NCBI GenBank assembly: GCA_905250115.1
Contig: CAJNOI010000033.1
Coordinates: forward strand, 274,206 to 338,205
Origin: Adineta steineri
Lineage: Eukaryota; Rotifera; Eurotatoria; Adinetida; Adinetidae
Reading direction: 5' to 3'
DNA: 64,000 nucleotides
In this document: positions 14,014-24,680 of the stretch, piece by piece
Numbering within the stretch: position 1 is the stretch's first letter
Layout: the number at the start of each line of letters is the position of its first letter
Notes under the pieces: model-generated
What the model was told of the DNA's origin: nothing
Seen by the model: only the letters and a program-made list of their open reading frames with translations
Databases searched by the model: none
Position numbers and translations under genes: made by a program

Positions 14014-15196
14014 TCTATAAAAAGAAAACATTCAGAATCTTTTCATTCATAAAAAATTCTCTCTTAACGATGTATACTATTCAATCTTCTTACTATACGG
14101 TAAAGGTAAATATTGATTGATTATGAACTAGATCCAATGGATGTTTACTAGATGGCAGTAATGAATGGTATAAATAGAAGTTTTTTTGAAATGAAACATC
14201 TCGGAAACATAATAGTATTTATTTATTTTTCTGTATCTCATGTCTTGAAAATTGAGATAATTATCTCTTATTTTACTAATTAAAAAATAAATTTCTAAAT
14301 TAACCTTATTACTTATCTTCTTATAAATGCGGTAAACATATGTAATAGTCTTATTAGAATCATTTCCATAGTGATTTATAAAAGTATAATTTCTACAAGG
14401 GGTTTTCAAGTACAATACTCAGACGAATTTGTACTGACTCATTTATTTTGAAAGTACTGATGAAGTTTACGAAAAGAATACGGAGAAATAATAATAATAA
14501 CATACTTTGCCTTTTTTGCTATATTTTTTTGTGGGTAGAATAGTTTGAGTAAGCTCACTATATTTTTGTTATAATTGACAAACTAATAGAATGGTATTCC
14601 ATCTCTTTAATGGTTATATAATTGAACCTCTGGATAGAACATGGATATGAGACGGAACGAGTCAAATGAACTTAAATATTATCTATATAGTTTATGTAAT
14701 TATACTAAGCTCTCATTAGTGACAAGGTCTTTTCTTTTTTGTTAAAAACATGTCGTTGATAGATTAGATAGAATATCTATAATGAAACAAATTATATGTA
14801 TGAAATAATCATAGAAATCTATGAGTTTTTTTTTCTTCTTCTTCTTCTTCATAAATAATAAATTCAAGAAATGATAATGTTAAATGTAGCAAAATATGTA
14901 TATATATTTTAATCCTATCTGACAGGACAATTTCAGGTTTTTAAACCCTAAGGAAAAATAGACGATATTTTAATAATTATATAGACAATCGTATTAATAA
15001 TTCACATGTTTAGAAATGTCTATTACAATGATTATGAGATAAACATGATGGTCTCCATGGTACGATCTTCTTACATGAATTTTATTTGCTATATATAGCC
15101 AGATAGTTACATTAAATAAAAAGAAACATGTTAATGTATCATTGGAAGAAACAAATAATCTCTCTTTTATAAAACAAACAAAAAAAACGTATAACT
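14014..15196. other. Intergenic, promoter side of the KCTD gene
   Basis: AT-rich spacer between two minus-strand genes. A CTT trinucleotide run lies near 14830-14850. No credible gene, RNA or repeat is seen; a 95-codon minus-strand frame at 14128-14415 has no domain features. Confidence 0.55.
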
Positions 15197-15492
15197 TTAG
15201 TTTGTAAAAGATGGCACGGAAGTAGCGTCACCGGTAGCATTAAAATCTGATTGTCGAATAATATTCTGAAGCATACTTATAATTTCAATATTTAATTGAG
15301 CGATACCATTCGAAGCTAAACCAAAATCAAGAAAACCATGTGGCCATTCATCGACTACGGTTATATGATGAGAAACTTTGAGTGAAGATAAGCGACGTGC
15401 AAATTCAACATTATCATCAATAAATGGATCTTTATAAAGATAAAATAAATTTTTTTTGATATTAAGTTTTTTTACTTACCACGTGCACACGG
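15197..15492 (-). other. LIPE: LIPE alternative C-terminus B (microexon plus last exon)
   Basis: A 13-nt exon (15480-15492, reading P-C-A-R plus one base), flanked by TATTTTAG and GTAAGT, splices in frame to 15197-15429. The product reads PCARDPFIDDNVEFARRL, then HITVVDEWPHGFLDF and a short tail with stop. It aligns residue for residue with exon A through the catalytic Asp and His, but the two share little nucleotide identity. Confidence 0.7.
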
Positions 15493-18400
15493 CTAAAATA
15501 AACAAGAAAATAAAAATCAGTACTTTAAACGTAAATAATTAGTACAAAAAGAAAGTAAGCAGAAGAAAATTTTTAGTCATTAATAATTGGATTTATCATT
15601 GTTGTTAGATTCTTTTTTTTCTTTGATAATAAAAATCGTTGATTAATATTATATTTTCGTGCTAAATCGCGCATTAAATGATCGCTTGCACGTTTACAAT
15701 AATTATTTGCACTGTAAAAATTTAAAAAACCGTGTGGTAAATTATTTATAATAACTAAATGATGTTCAACAGATAATAGACGAAGATGACGAGCAAATGT
15801 TATTGAATCATCCAATAATGGATCAAGATGACATCCCTGAAAAGTTTGAATTTTTTCTGTCAGATATTAGGTTAATTATTAGAATTTGTTAATACAAATA
15901 ATAAGAAGAAAAACAATAATTAGCTAAAGCAGCAATGAGCATGAAAGCACTTACAATTAGATAAGTTGTAGGAAATTGTCGTAGAGTGTCATCAGAAGCA
16001 CGTAATGGTGACATGTGTGGATGATTTGGTAATGTTGATTCACGTAATTTTCGTAGAAGATATGCTTGACGTGAACCAACGATATCAGCTGGAAAAACAA
16101 AATTTTAAAGATTTATCAATATTTATTTAATTTTAACTTAAATATACTTAATCGAGCATAATATGTATCCTCATGCATTTGTTGTTTATCAGTAGGAATT
16201 TCAAATGAATTATCAGTTATATCTTTATTATCATTCTTAGTTTTATTAATGATTGTTTTCGTTGAAATTTCATCTCGGGGTGGTACATTATCAGATTTAA
16301 TACCAGCATATGCAGCAAGACAACGCCAAAGAAAACCTGTATTTAATAATGGATCCATAATAGCCATTAATCGTGAGGGTGATAAGCTAAATTAATGATA
16401 TATCATATTTTTAATGAATCAAATAGAAGAATCATTAATTACCTATATCCAAGTAGGAATGGTGTATAAAAACAAATAATTGCATCTGGTTTTCTTAGAC
16501 CAGCTTCAATTGCTTTTATTGTAACAATTGTTATTAGATTTCCACCAGCACTATCACCAGCTAATAAAATTGTTTTGCCTGTCCATCCAAGTTTACTTGC
16601 ATTCTTTAAAATCCATGCATACGCATAATAACATTCTTCAATAGCACGAGGAAATGGATATTCAGGTGCAAGTGAATAATCAACAGATACAATGGGTATG
16701 TCAAGACCTAATGCCCATGGTTTTAAATAGACCTAGAAGAAAATATGTCGTTTTCTATACAAAAATCAATGTTATATACTTCATGAGTTGTTGATGAAGT
16801 AGCTATAAAACCACCACCATGAACATGCATCAGAAGTTGATCACTCATTGGTGAGATTTTAGTTGATGATGTTTCCAGATCCGTCTTTTTCAATGGTAAT
16901 TCATTCATACCTTCTCGTATTTGATTTGATAATAATTTAATATTAACCAGTTGTTTTGGTTGTTTACTACCCGAACCTGTTGGATTATCTGATCCAACTC
17001 CAATATTACCTGCTGCACGTTCTTCTGGTTCATCAGACGAAGCGCCTGCACTTGGTGGCGGAACAATAATTGAATCAATTTCAATAGGTTCAGGTCCAAT
17101 TTGAAAGTATTTCGATACAGTTACATTTGGAGCAATATAACGTGAACCCATCTTAATATAATCATGATCGACGAGATTCCAAAATGATTTACAAAATAAA
17201 TAATCACAATCACGAAAGATAGCAGCACACTAAAAACAAAAAATAAGTTATTTAAAAAGAAAATTTTCTGAAAATAAAGTATTCAACCTTTTTTGCTCTT
17301 TGTTCAGGAAATAAAAGATATTTTGGTGCAGTTGCAAGACTAGCTGCTGCAAATGGTATTGATCGATTATATGTCTCATGATAAGTAGCCAGACCAGCTA
17401 GTAGAAAAGTAAGTATTGTTTGCATTGATTGTGCAAACTTAAATGAATTATGATAAATAAGAATAAGAAAATGCATATCCTTACTTGAAATCCACATGTT
17501 CTACCAAAAAAATATTCTGAATCAAAAGCAACTATTTTAAAATAATCCAATTCAATATCTAATGGTACTTTATCAGCATCAATCTAAATGAAAAGAAAAT
17601 AGAATAACATCTTTTCAACTGTAATTTCTTTTATTATTTACACAGAGATTCTTATTTTCAGAATAACTAATCATTTTAACAGCAAATGATAGAAGGTGTT
17701 GCATTCCTATAAGAACTTTCGTCCAAGATTCTAAATCTTGAAATAATCGAGATGAATACATGAGATTGAATAAAAGACCAACACGTTTTGTATCAACTTG
17801 TCGCAGTATATCGAGTGTTCTTAAACATGCTTGACCATGTGATGTTACTAATGTTCGATAACCATTAGCACGAATCTGTTATCAAAATAAAAATGTAAGA
17901 TACATATTACGTTTATTTATCGGTGTGAGTTTATTTTACCTCAGGACTATAATCAAAATAATGAAAACTATCTGTTAGCAATTGAATAAGTGGTACAGAT
18001 AATTCAAGTGAATGTAAAATTTGAATTAATAAACGTTCAAATCGTCGACATACATCAGTTGTTTGTTGAGAAAAATAATGACAATTAATTTCTGCTAATT
18101 CACTTAATTGTTTATATGTTACATCAAAATTGTAATCTAAATCAACTGTTTCTGATGGTGATTCTATTGAAGTAACTGTCGTTGTTGCAGATTTTGATAT
18201 ATGATTTAAACCGGACGGAGTTGTTGATGAACTACGCATTGTTAAAGTTGAATTTATTGCAAATGGACTTGTATTTAATAAATTTGGTGCAGATAATGGA
18301 GATTTTGGTGAAATTGAACGATTCCGTTTTGGTAATATATGTTTTGTTAGTGGTTTGAAAAATGAAGAGGATGTGGAGGATTTTTCATTATTATCAATTG

Positions 18401-18563
18401 ATATTGTTGGAATACTATTACGTGATTGTCTTGTTAAAGAAGACATAAGACGACTTGCAGCAGCAATTGGTCCTACTGATAGACGATCAGTAAAGGACCC
18501 TGATCTTCGTTCTTTTGGATCTATTGAATCACCATCGGGAGATAATTCTTCGTTAGTAAGCAT
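15197..18563 (-). CDS. LIPE: Hormone-sensitive lipase with two alternative last exons
   Basis: Multi-exon minus-strand gene starting at 18563. A Ser-rich N-terminus is followed by an HSL_N-type helical domain (LSELAEINCHYFSQQ, LESWTKVLIGMQHLL, FFGRTCGFQ). The alpha/beta hydrolase has the oxyanion loop MHVHGGGF (about 16810-16835), the nucleophile motif LLAGDSAGGNL (about 16535-16565) and SVDYSLAPEYPFP. A Pro/Ser/Gly-rich insert precedes HGGG. HSL hydrolyses diacylglycerol and cholesteryl and retinyl esters. The acid and His of the triad lie in the last exon, and there are two candidates. Exon A (15573-15836) carries GCHLDPLLDD and LPHGFLNF. Exon B (15197-15429), reached through a 13-nt microexon (15480-15492), carries DPFIDDN and WPHGFLDF. 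Each follows the same phase-0 donor and ends in its own stop. KERRSGS resembles a basophilic kinase site, which is only suggestive. Confidence 0.9.
15573..15836 (-). other. LIPE: LIPE alternative C-terminus A (last exon)
   Basis: Acceptor CTTTTCAG is followed by GCHLDPLLDDSITFARHL, then HLVIINNLPHGFLNF, a Lys-rich tail and a stop at 15573. It joins the same upstream exon (ending FPTTYLI, phase 0) as version B. If this exon is used, transcription may terminate before exon B. Confidence 0.75.
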
Positions 18564-21500
18564 ACTAAATAAATATATTCGATATTTATTACATTAAAGA
18601 TACAAAAAAATAAAAAAGATGCAAAAAAACAAACAAAATATACTAATGTTATATTTAGATTATATAGGAAATTTACATCAACACTTACTTAAACTAAATA
18701 AATACAGGAAATATTCTAAATATAATTTTAAAAAAATATATTAAAAACAAACGAAGAATATGAGTAATCAATAAGTCATATAAGAAAATGTGTTTTCTCG
18801 CATTTATTGTTTATTCGTGCATTACTCTTATTTTTGCTTCATTACATAAATATATTTTAACCTTTACAGGTGAATATTTTTTTCATAGTCATGCACTGGG
18901 TCAACTGTTTTTTCATTAACAAATAGGATTGCTATATGATACATTTCGTTATTAACTAATTATTCGTCATAAAATATATCCTAAGAATAATATTACTAAT
19001 AGTTATACAAATTTATTCTCTGCTTGTCATCAAAAATACATTCTTTTTGACATTAGTATACAAAAATATGTTCGTATTTTTTTTCATTCTACATTATAAA
19101 TACTATGACTCACCAAGTCGGAAATGGTACTACTATAGTTGTCATTTTGTACTGTTACTATAGATTGTAGAGTTTCACTGTTGGTTGGTTGGCAATGGAA
19201 AAAAACATCCGATAGATTTCACGTGTGCGTAAAAGCAAAAGAATGCGTAGGAAGAAACGATTGCAACACGTTCTGTATTGTTTTGTTCTGATTCAATTAT
19301 AATATGTTGCTTGTCAATGTTCTATATATCTGTGTGATATAAATAGTTTCATATGAAAGAAAAAAGATATATTCTAAAAAGAAAATGACGCCATTAGCTG
19401 GTGATCTGTTGTTTATGAATCAATGATACTAATTATCATAGTATAGTATGACAATAGTTATTGTAAATATATAATTGCTTTTTTTTGCCTTTATATTTTC
19501 TTGAATATGTCTCCAGATAATATACTAATGGGTAATGAGAGATTTGAAGCATTTTATCAGTCGTCTCAAGTACCCACTAAGAATTGTCAAAAGATATTAT
19601 TTTACTAATTTAAATATTTTGCAGGCATAAAAAGTTATTTTCGTATCGGATCAAACAAATAACATTACATGGTAGAGATTTACCTATTATATTACTATTA
19701 TAAGTAATTATCACGTAACAGAAACAAAACAATTAATTTATATCATTCTTGTCTTGTTTTGTATTGATGAAATAAACGTCCATTTAGATTATTTTATACA
19801 GCCTTTATTAAAAATTTTCTTTTTGTTAATTATTCTATTATGATTTTTACAATAGATGTCGTAAGATATTTTATTATGTATTACATATAAAACTGTTCAA
19901 AATTAGATATTTGTCGACGACTGAAGAATATCTCAGAAGAGTTGCATTATGTTCAATGTTGTAAATCAGAACGAATGAAGAGTAACATTTAAATGTATAC
20001 GCTTTTTTTTGCTGAAAACAATCTTTTAAGATTTGAAGAATCAAAGACATTATTCTTATAATATTTCATTGTATATAGGGTTTGTCTTTATGACTCGATA
20101 ATTAAATCTTATATACTGATTACATACACTGTAAAATAATACTCGGAGAATCAATATATATCAATAGTCCAACCAGAAAAGCATTTGAAATGTTTTTTTC
20201 TGTATTTCTATTAATCTGTCTTGAAATTTTGTTGCTTCCTCATCGAATTAAGGGTATGGGTGAATAGAATATGGTCGCATCCACATCCTAGTTTTGTTAT
20301 CACACAGTTCTCTTAATCATTTAATACATTTCTCAATTGTGAGAGTGTTGATTTTATATAGGCACCGTTATAAAATTGAGAATATAAAAAGCATATAGAC
20401 TTCATAAAATTTTATGAATGACTGAAAGAAGATAGAAACATCTATAACACATCGGATCTAACAATTTTGCTTACTATTACACTTTAAAATTATTCACAAT
20501 ATAAGAAAAATGTGAATATGCATTAGCAATGCGTTCAGGTTGAGGATTTTCCACAAGGATGAGTAGTCTTCTCACGCGATAGTCGCCGAGTCTACGAGAA
20601 TTTATTAAGAATTGCTTAGTTTGATTTCGTCTGCCCATTCATACACTCGAGCAGATCAATTAAGAAAGCAAAATATTCAGTATCAGTTACCCCGTTCGGT
20701 TGTATACACGTCTAGGTAAATCAGTAAAAGTAAGTCTCAATAAAACTCTCCTGAAATTTTAGGGATTGTTTCAAAATAAAACCTCTTATCTGTGTCACGG
20801 ATTTTTTACTCTAATTGTATCCCTAGTAACTATTGAGAAAAAAGGTTTTAATAACAGGAAAGAAATCTTGATCAAAAATCCCATTGAGACAATATTTTTA
20901 AAAAAGCAGAAAAACTTCAAAAAGCAGAAGAAGTGGCAACACTACTAAAGACATAGACGACATCGTACTCATACTGACATTCTCAGAAAGAAAAAAAGAA
21001 TAAATTCTGAACATGGATTGCAGTTAAACTAAAAAGGTACAACTATCTTGTACGCGTATACAGTTCAAGTGTAACTTCCTCTTTAAATTTATGCTTCTTA
21101 CATTGTACCTTTTTTTTCTTCATCAACAAATATAGTTCCAGATACTGTCGTAGAATCAATATAATTAGTCTTAAAAAAGAGAATGAATAGAGTGAGTGGA
21201 TAGGATATAGTCGAACCCACGGCAGAAACAATAAAGCAATTGATCGAATGAGTCCCAACGAGCAAAAAATCATGTTGACAAAATAATATTAAATAATTTC
21301 ATCGATCAAATATACATTTTTCTGTGGACCTTGTTGGATTGACATGGTTTGAAACTGACGTTCATTAAAAAAATTCGTTTCACTGCGTTTCATGATTGCG
21401 CTTCATTTTTCTCATCTCTTTGCAATTGTGAGAAAAACAAGTTCTTTTTCTCTTTGAATTAAATCATTCTAATTTAAAAGGTGCTTGACATAGAACAGAT

Positions 21501-21601
21501 TATTGATGCATCGACGTTTTCTTTTATTTTATTACAAGAAAAAACTGCGCAAGTAAATAAATCGAGGATTTTGTTCTCTCAATAATCATATAAAGTCAAT
21601 A
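18564..21601. other. Intergenic, no supported gene
   Basis: About 3 kb of AT-rich sequence with the promoter of the lipase gene at its left end and the 3' flank of the GPCR gene at its right. Short frames at 20766-20948 and 21043-21273 lack domains and have biased composition. No RNA gene or repeat is recognised. Confidence 0.55.
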
Positions 21602-22612
21602 TCATTGAATTATGGGAGGCACCGTAATTCTTTGATCGACCATCCGAGGTACCATCTGTAATGCATTGGAAACAACACGTCGTTGTCGGCGCCACCATGC
21701 GAGTCTCTTGAGTTTAGCTCCAAGTTCAGGTAATGTTCCCGCACAGACGAATGGAAAGAGAAATACAATAAAGTATGAGAAGAATACGAAGTAAACATAA
21801 AAATTCAGACCGACATTCGATGGCATACCCAACATCCAAGCGAGACTTATGAGCATATATGGGAGACCAAGCAGGATATAGAGAGTTGAAGTTGATAATA
21901 ATTGAATTGTCATCTTTCGATGGTTCTGCCAATTAATTCCTTGATGCATTTTATGTTTCTGCCAGAGAACACGCAGAAGAAGAGCGGTGCTGAACAAAGC
22001 AATAATTATAGTAGGACCTATTGAGTTAAATGTACGACGCCATATGTTATATGCACGATTCGAACTTAAACATGAACTAACACATAGGACCGATGAATAG
22101 TTGAAAGAGTGTTGACAGGGTGGAAAAAAATATGTATAACAATAGAAGATAAGACAATAAACAAGAAGCGTCACTAAAGGAAGATAATGGACAAAAAATC
22201 TCTTTCGTTTGGTTGATACCCAACCATCATGAAAGATAAGAATGTGTCGCTCAATTGAAGCCCAAGCAAAGAGTACTAGCTGTATAATAAAGGTTGTGCT
22301 ATCAATAAAGGACCAAATGAGGCAAAAGATATGCGTCGCTTGCAAAATAGCACCAAACAAATAATAATGAAGAATCCACGTAATGTCTGTCAGCTCAGAA
22401 ATAAAACCATTGACGAGAAGAATGATAAAAACATGATTGTGAAGAGCACGGCGTAGAGTGCGATCAAAGAGCAGATGATAGAGGACGAAGAGAGAACAGG
22501 CTATCGATGAGATTTCTGCAAGGAGAAAAATCCAAAATCGAAGAGGATAAGAAAACGCAATATCGACAGAAGCAGATATTGTTTGGTTTCCGAAATTGTT
22601 AGCATTCGACAT
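21602..22612 (-). CDS. Rhodopsin-like G-protein-coupled receptor (orphan)
   Basis: Single-exon frame of 336 aa with seven hydrophobic segments, at about residues 27-50, 60-84, 92-125, 143-168, 195-218, 233-260 and 270-297. A Cys before TM3 (HIFCLIW) and Cys residues in the second extracellular loop could form the usual disulfide. The DRY position reads ERH (WASIERHILIF) and TM7 has FLFPFVCAG instead of NPxxY. Both are atypical but are seen in expanded lophotrochozoan receptor families. The Asn-rich N-terminus (NANNFGNQ) offers a glycosylation site. The short C-tail is basic, then hydrophobic. The ligand is unknown. It stands alone, with a duplicated CRE-containing block 80-290 bp upstream. 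Confidence 0.85.
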   Translation of the reverse strand: MSNANNFGNQTISASVDIAFSYPLRFWIFLLAEISSIACSLFVLYHLLFDRTLRRALHNHVFIILLVNGFISELTDITWILHYYLFGAILQATHIFCLIWSFIDSTTFIIQLVLFAWASIERHILIFHDGWVSTKRKRFFVHYLPLVTLLVYCLIFYCYTYFFPPCQHSFNYSSVLCVSSCLSSNRAYNIWRRTFNSIGPTIIIALFSTALLLRVLWQKHKMHQGINWQNHRKMTIQLLSTSTLYILLGLPYMLISLAWMLGMPSNVGLNFYVYFVFFSYFIVFLFPFVCAGTLPELGAKLKRLAWWRRQRRVVSNALQMVPRMVDQRITVPPIIQ

Positions 22613-22690
22613 CTTCAGAAACGTTTAAAAACGCAAATGAGTAGTGTACGAACAAACACGTTGAAGCATCAGAGACGAGAGAGATGCCCA

Positions 22691-22896
22691 TGTTAACTCA
22701 TGTGAACTGAACATTATTCTGATGTATCTTGTCAGTAATATAAAAGGTTTTCTTCCTCTTCTTTTTTATGACGTCAGCAGAGTGAGTGAGATATTTATGT
22801 TAACTCATGTGAACTGAATATTATTCTGATTTATCTCGACATTAATGTGAAAGGTTTTCTTCCTCTTCTTTTTTTATGACGTCAGCAGAGTGAGAT
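22691..22896. repeat. 108-bp tandem duplication, two copies
   Basis: Copies starting at 22691 and 22799 share TGTTAACTCATGTGAACTGA, a polypyrimidine stretch and TGACGTCAGCAGAGTGAG, differing at a handful of bases. They lie in the 5' flank of the GPCR gene, which reads leftwards from 22612. Confidence 0.9.
22769..22884. promoter_or_regulatory. Two consensus cAMP-response elements (TGACGTCA)
   Basis: Perfect 8-bp palindromes TGACGTCA occur at 22769-22776 and 22877-22884, one per duplicated block. They are about 157 and 265 bp from the GPCR start codon. TGACGTCA is the CREB/ATF consensus; activity here is inferred only from sequence and position. Confidence 0.5.
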
Positions 22897-23317
22897 GTGC
22901 GCAAGATCGTTCACATCGTATTATCAGAAATAGATATGTGAAGCAATGACATTGACGATAACCATTCCATGCTTCGAAGATTTCAATGGTGAAATATCTG
23001 AAAACGACATGAATATAGGAAGGTGTCGAACCAGAAAAAGGAATGCTCTTTCTTGGATGTAGGACATGTTCTTTTTTTACATAAACTAGGTTTCTAGATA
23101 CTATTACAAATGTGAAACTATTAAAAATCACAAGAACCTACACTAATAAGATAATTGACTGTCAAATTCGAGTTTTTTATAAAATATTTCAGTCATACGT
23201 AATCTTTCGAGGATCAGATTTTCGGTTTTGCTCAATGAATTCGTCTCATTACTTGTTCTCGACTGTTTCTGATCTTGCTTTGTACAGCTGATCGAGATAT
23301 TGAGAAGAAAATGACAA

Positions 23318-23405
23318 TGGTGTGGATGTGGATGTGGATGGATGTGGACGTGGGTATGGGCCTAGGTCTCGGTGGGGGTGTGGTACGAATACAATACCCA
23401 CACCC
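23318..23405. repeat. G/T-rich foldback patch with TGTGG-type motifs
   Basis: GTGTGGATGTGGATGTGG and GGTGGGGGTGTGG are followed by a short C-rich arm, ACCCACACCC, so the two ends can pair. It is one of seven similar patches in the window (others near 30001-30185, 36548-36636, 40286-40475, 43915-43985, 48262-48322 and 61845-61905). Confidence 0.6.
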
Positions 23406-23745
23406 TAACATAGGCACCTTCGTATTTGAATTGTAAATTATAACTTAGGTAAACTTTTTGTGTACCTTTTTTTTCTAAACTAACATAGATGCTTTCGTAT
23501 TTGTATTATAAATTATAAGTTAGGTAAACGTTTTCTTTTCTTTTCTTTCTAAACTAACATAGATGCCTTCGTATTTGTATTATAAATTATAATTTAGGTA
23601 AACTTCTTGTTTTCTTTGCTTTTCCTAAACTAATATAGGTACCTTCGTTTTCTAATGATAAATTATAATTTAGGTAAAATTTTTATTTCCTTTTCTTTCC
23701 TAAGTAACATAAGTGCCTTCAGATTTAAACTATAAATTTTGGTTT
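23406..23745. repeat. Minisatellite, about 75-bp unit, 4-5 copies
   Basis: Units start at 23406, 23481, 23555, 23631 and 23705 (periods 75, 74, 76, 74). Each has CTAACATAGATGCCTTCGTA, then TATAAATTATAATTTAGGTA and a pyrimidine-rich stretch. Copies diverge rightwards, and the last is the most degraded. Confidence 0.88.
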
Positions 23746-24680
23746 AAGAAATCTTTCTTTTTAATTATGAGAATACTAGATTTCGAATTGTTTTCCCGTT
23801 TATATTTGAAGTTGAATTAGGCGGCTACTCAGCGTGCATGATTTTACAAGCTCTCTGTTTCTATCGTTCCTTTTTTGAAGAAAAATCGAAAAGACTTTCC
23901 AACTAAGTTAGTTTCTTCTGCATACATAACTTAATATATCATAATAACATACAAATGAAAGGAAAAGAAATAAAACTAATACAAATATTTACCGATTGAA
24001 GATTTTTCATTGAGAAAAAATAGTTTTCCAGTGTCTTGTTATGATAAACAGTTATTTAATCTACATTAAAATACTACAAAACCTTAATTTAATAATTTTA
24101 ACAGACACACATAATCATATAATGCTTTGATTCGCTTGTCTAATCGAACAACTCATCTAATCATTCTTCGTTTAAATATTGAAGATTAACTTTATTCCAT
24201 CTGAATGACGTGATAGTTCACTGATATATTGTATAATCTATGAGATTCATTTGACGTATCCATATTTAAATATGAGATAAATTAATATCAATTGAATTAT
24301 TTTACTTTTCATAGAAACTTTCATTTCCAACCAAATGTTGATTATCTTTTTAAATTCAACTTTATTAGATCGATCGTTTTTTAATGTTATTCTTTTTTCA
24401 TACAACTCAAAACTTTTATTTGTGAATATACTTGTCTTCAAGTAACATTTAAACACAAGAAAATCATCTCTCCAAATGAATAAATTTCTTTCAAAATAAA
24501 AAAAGAAGTCAGGACTGATTTTTCACTAGGTTGATCAAATGAGCTGAGAAAAAAGGTACGCTACACATTGAGAAGAGAAAAAAGAGAGAGAGAAACAAAA
24601 AATAGAATTTATTCCTTAACAATTACTTTCTCTTCTATCATGAGTTAAATTCATTTTATCAATTTACAGTTTAGTTGGTG

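Larger units (their letters stand above)
22613..24680. other. Intergenic with tandem repeats
   Basis: Between the GPCR start and NHL copy A. It contains the 108-bp duplicated block (22691-22896), a G/T-rich foldback patch (23318-23405), a 75-bp minisatellite (23406-23745), and a region before copy A that is conserved upstream of copy D. An 85-codon minus-strand frame at 22874-23131 has no recognised domain. Confidence 0.6.

Noticed and set aside
24675..24680. Upstream TTG as start of NHL copy A
   Set aside because: Not an ATG and lies within the leader next to an acceptor; copies B and D both start at the equivalent ATG.
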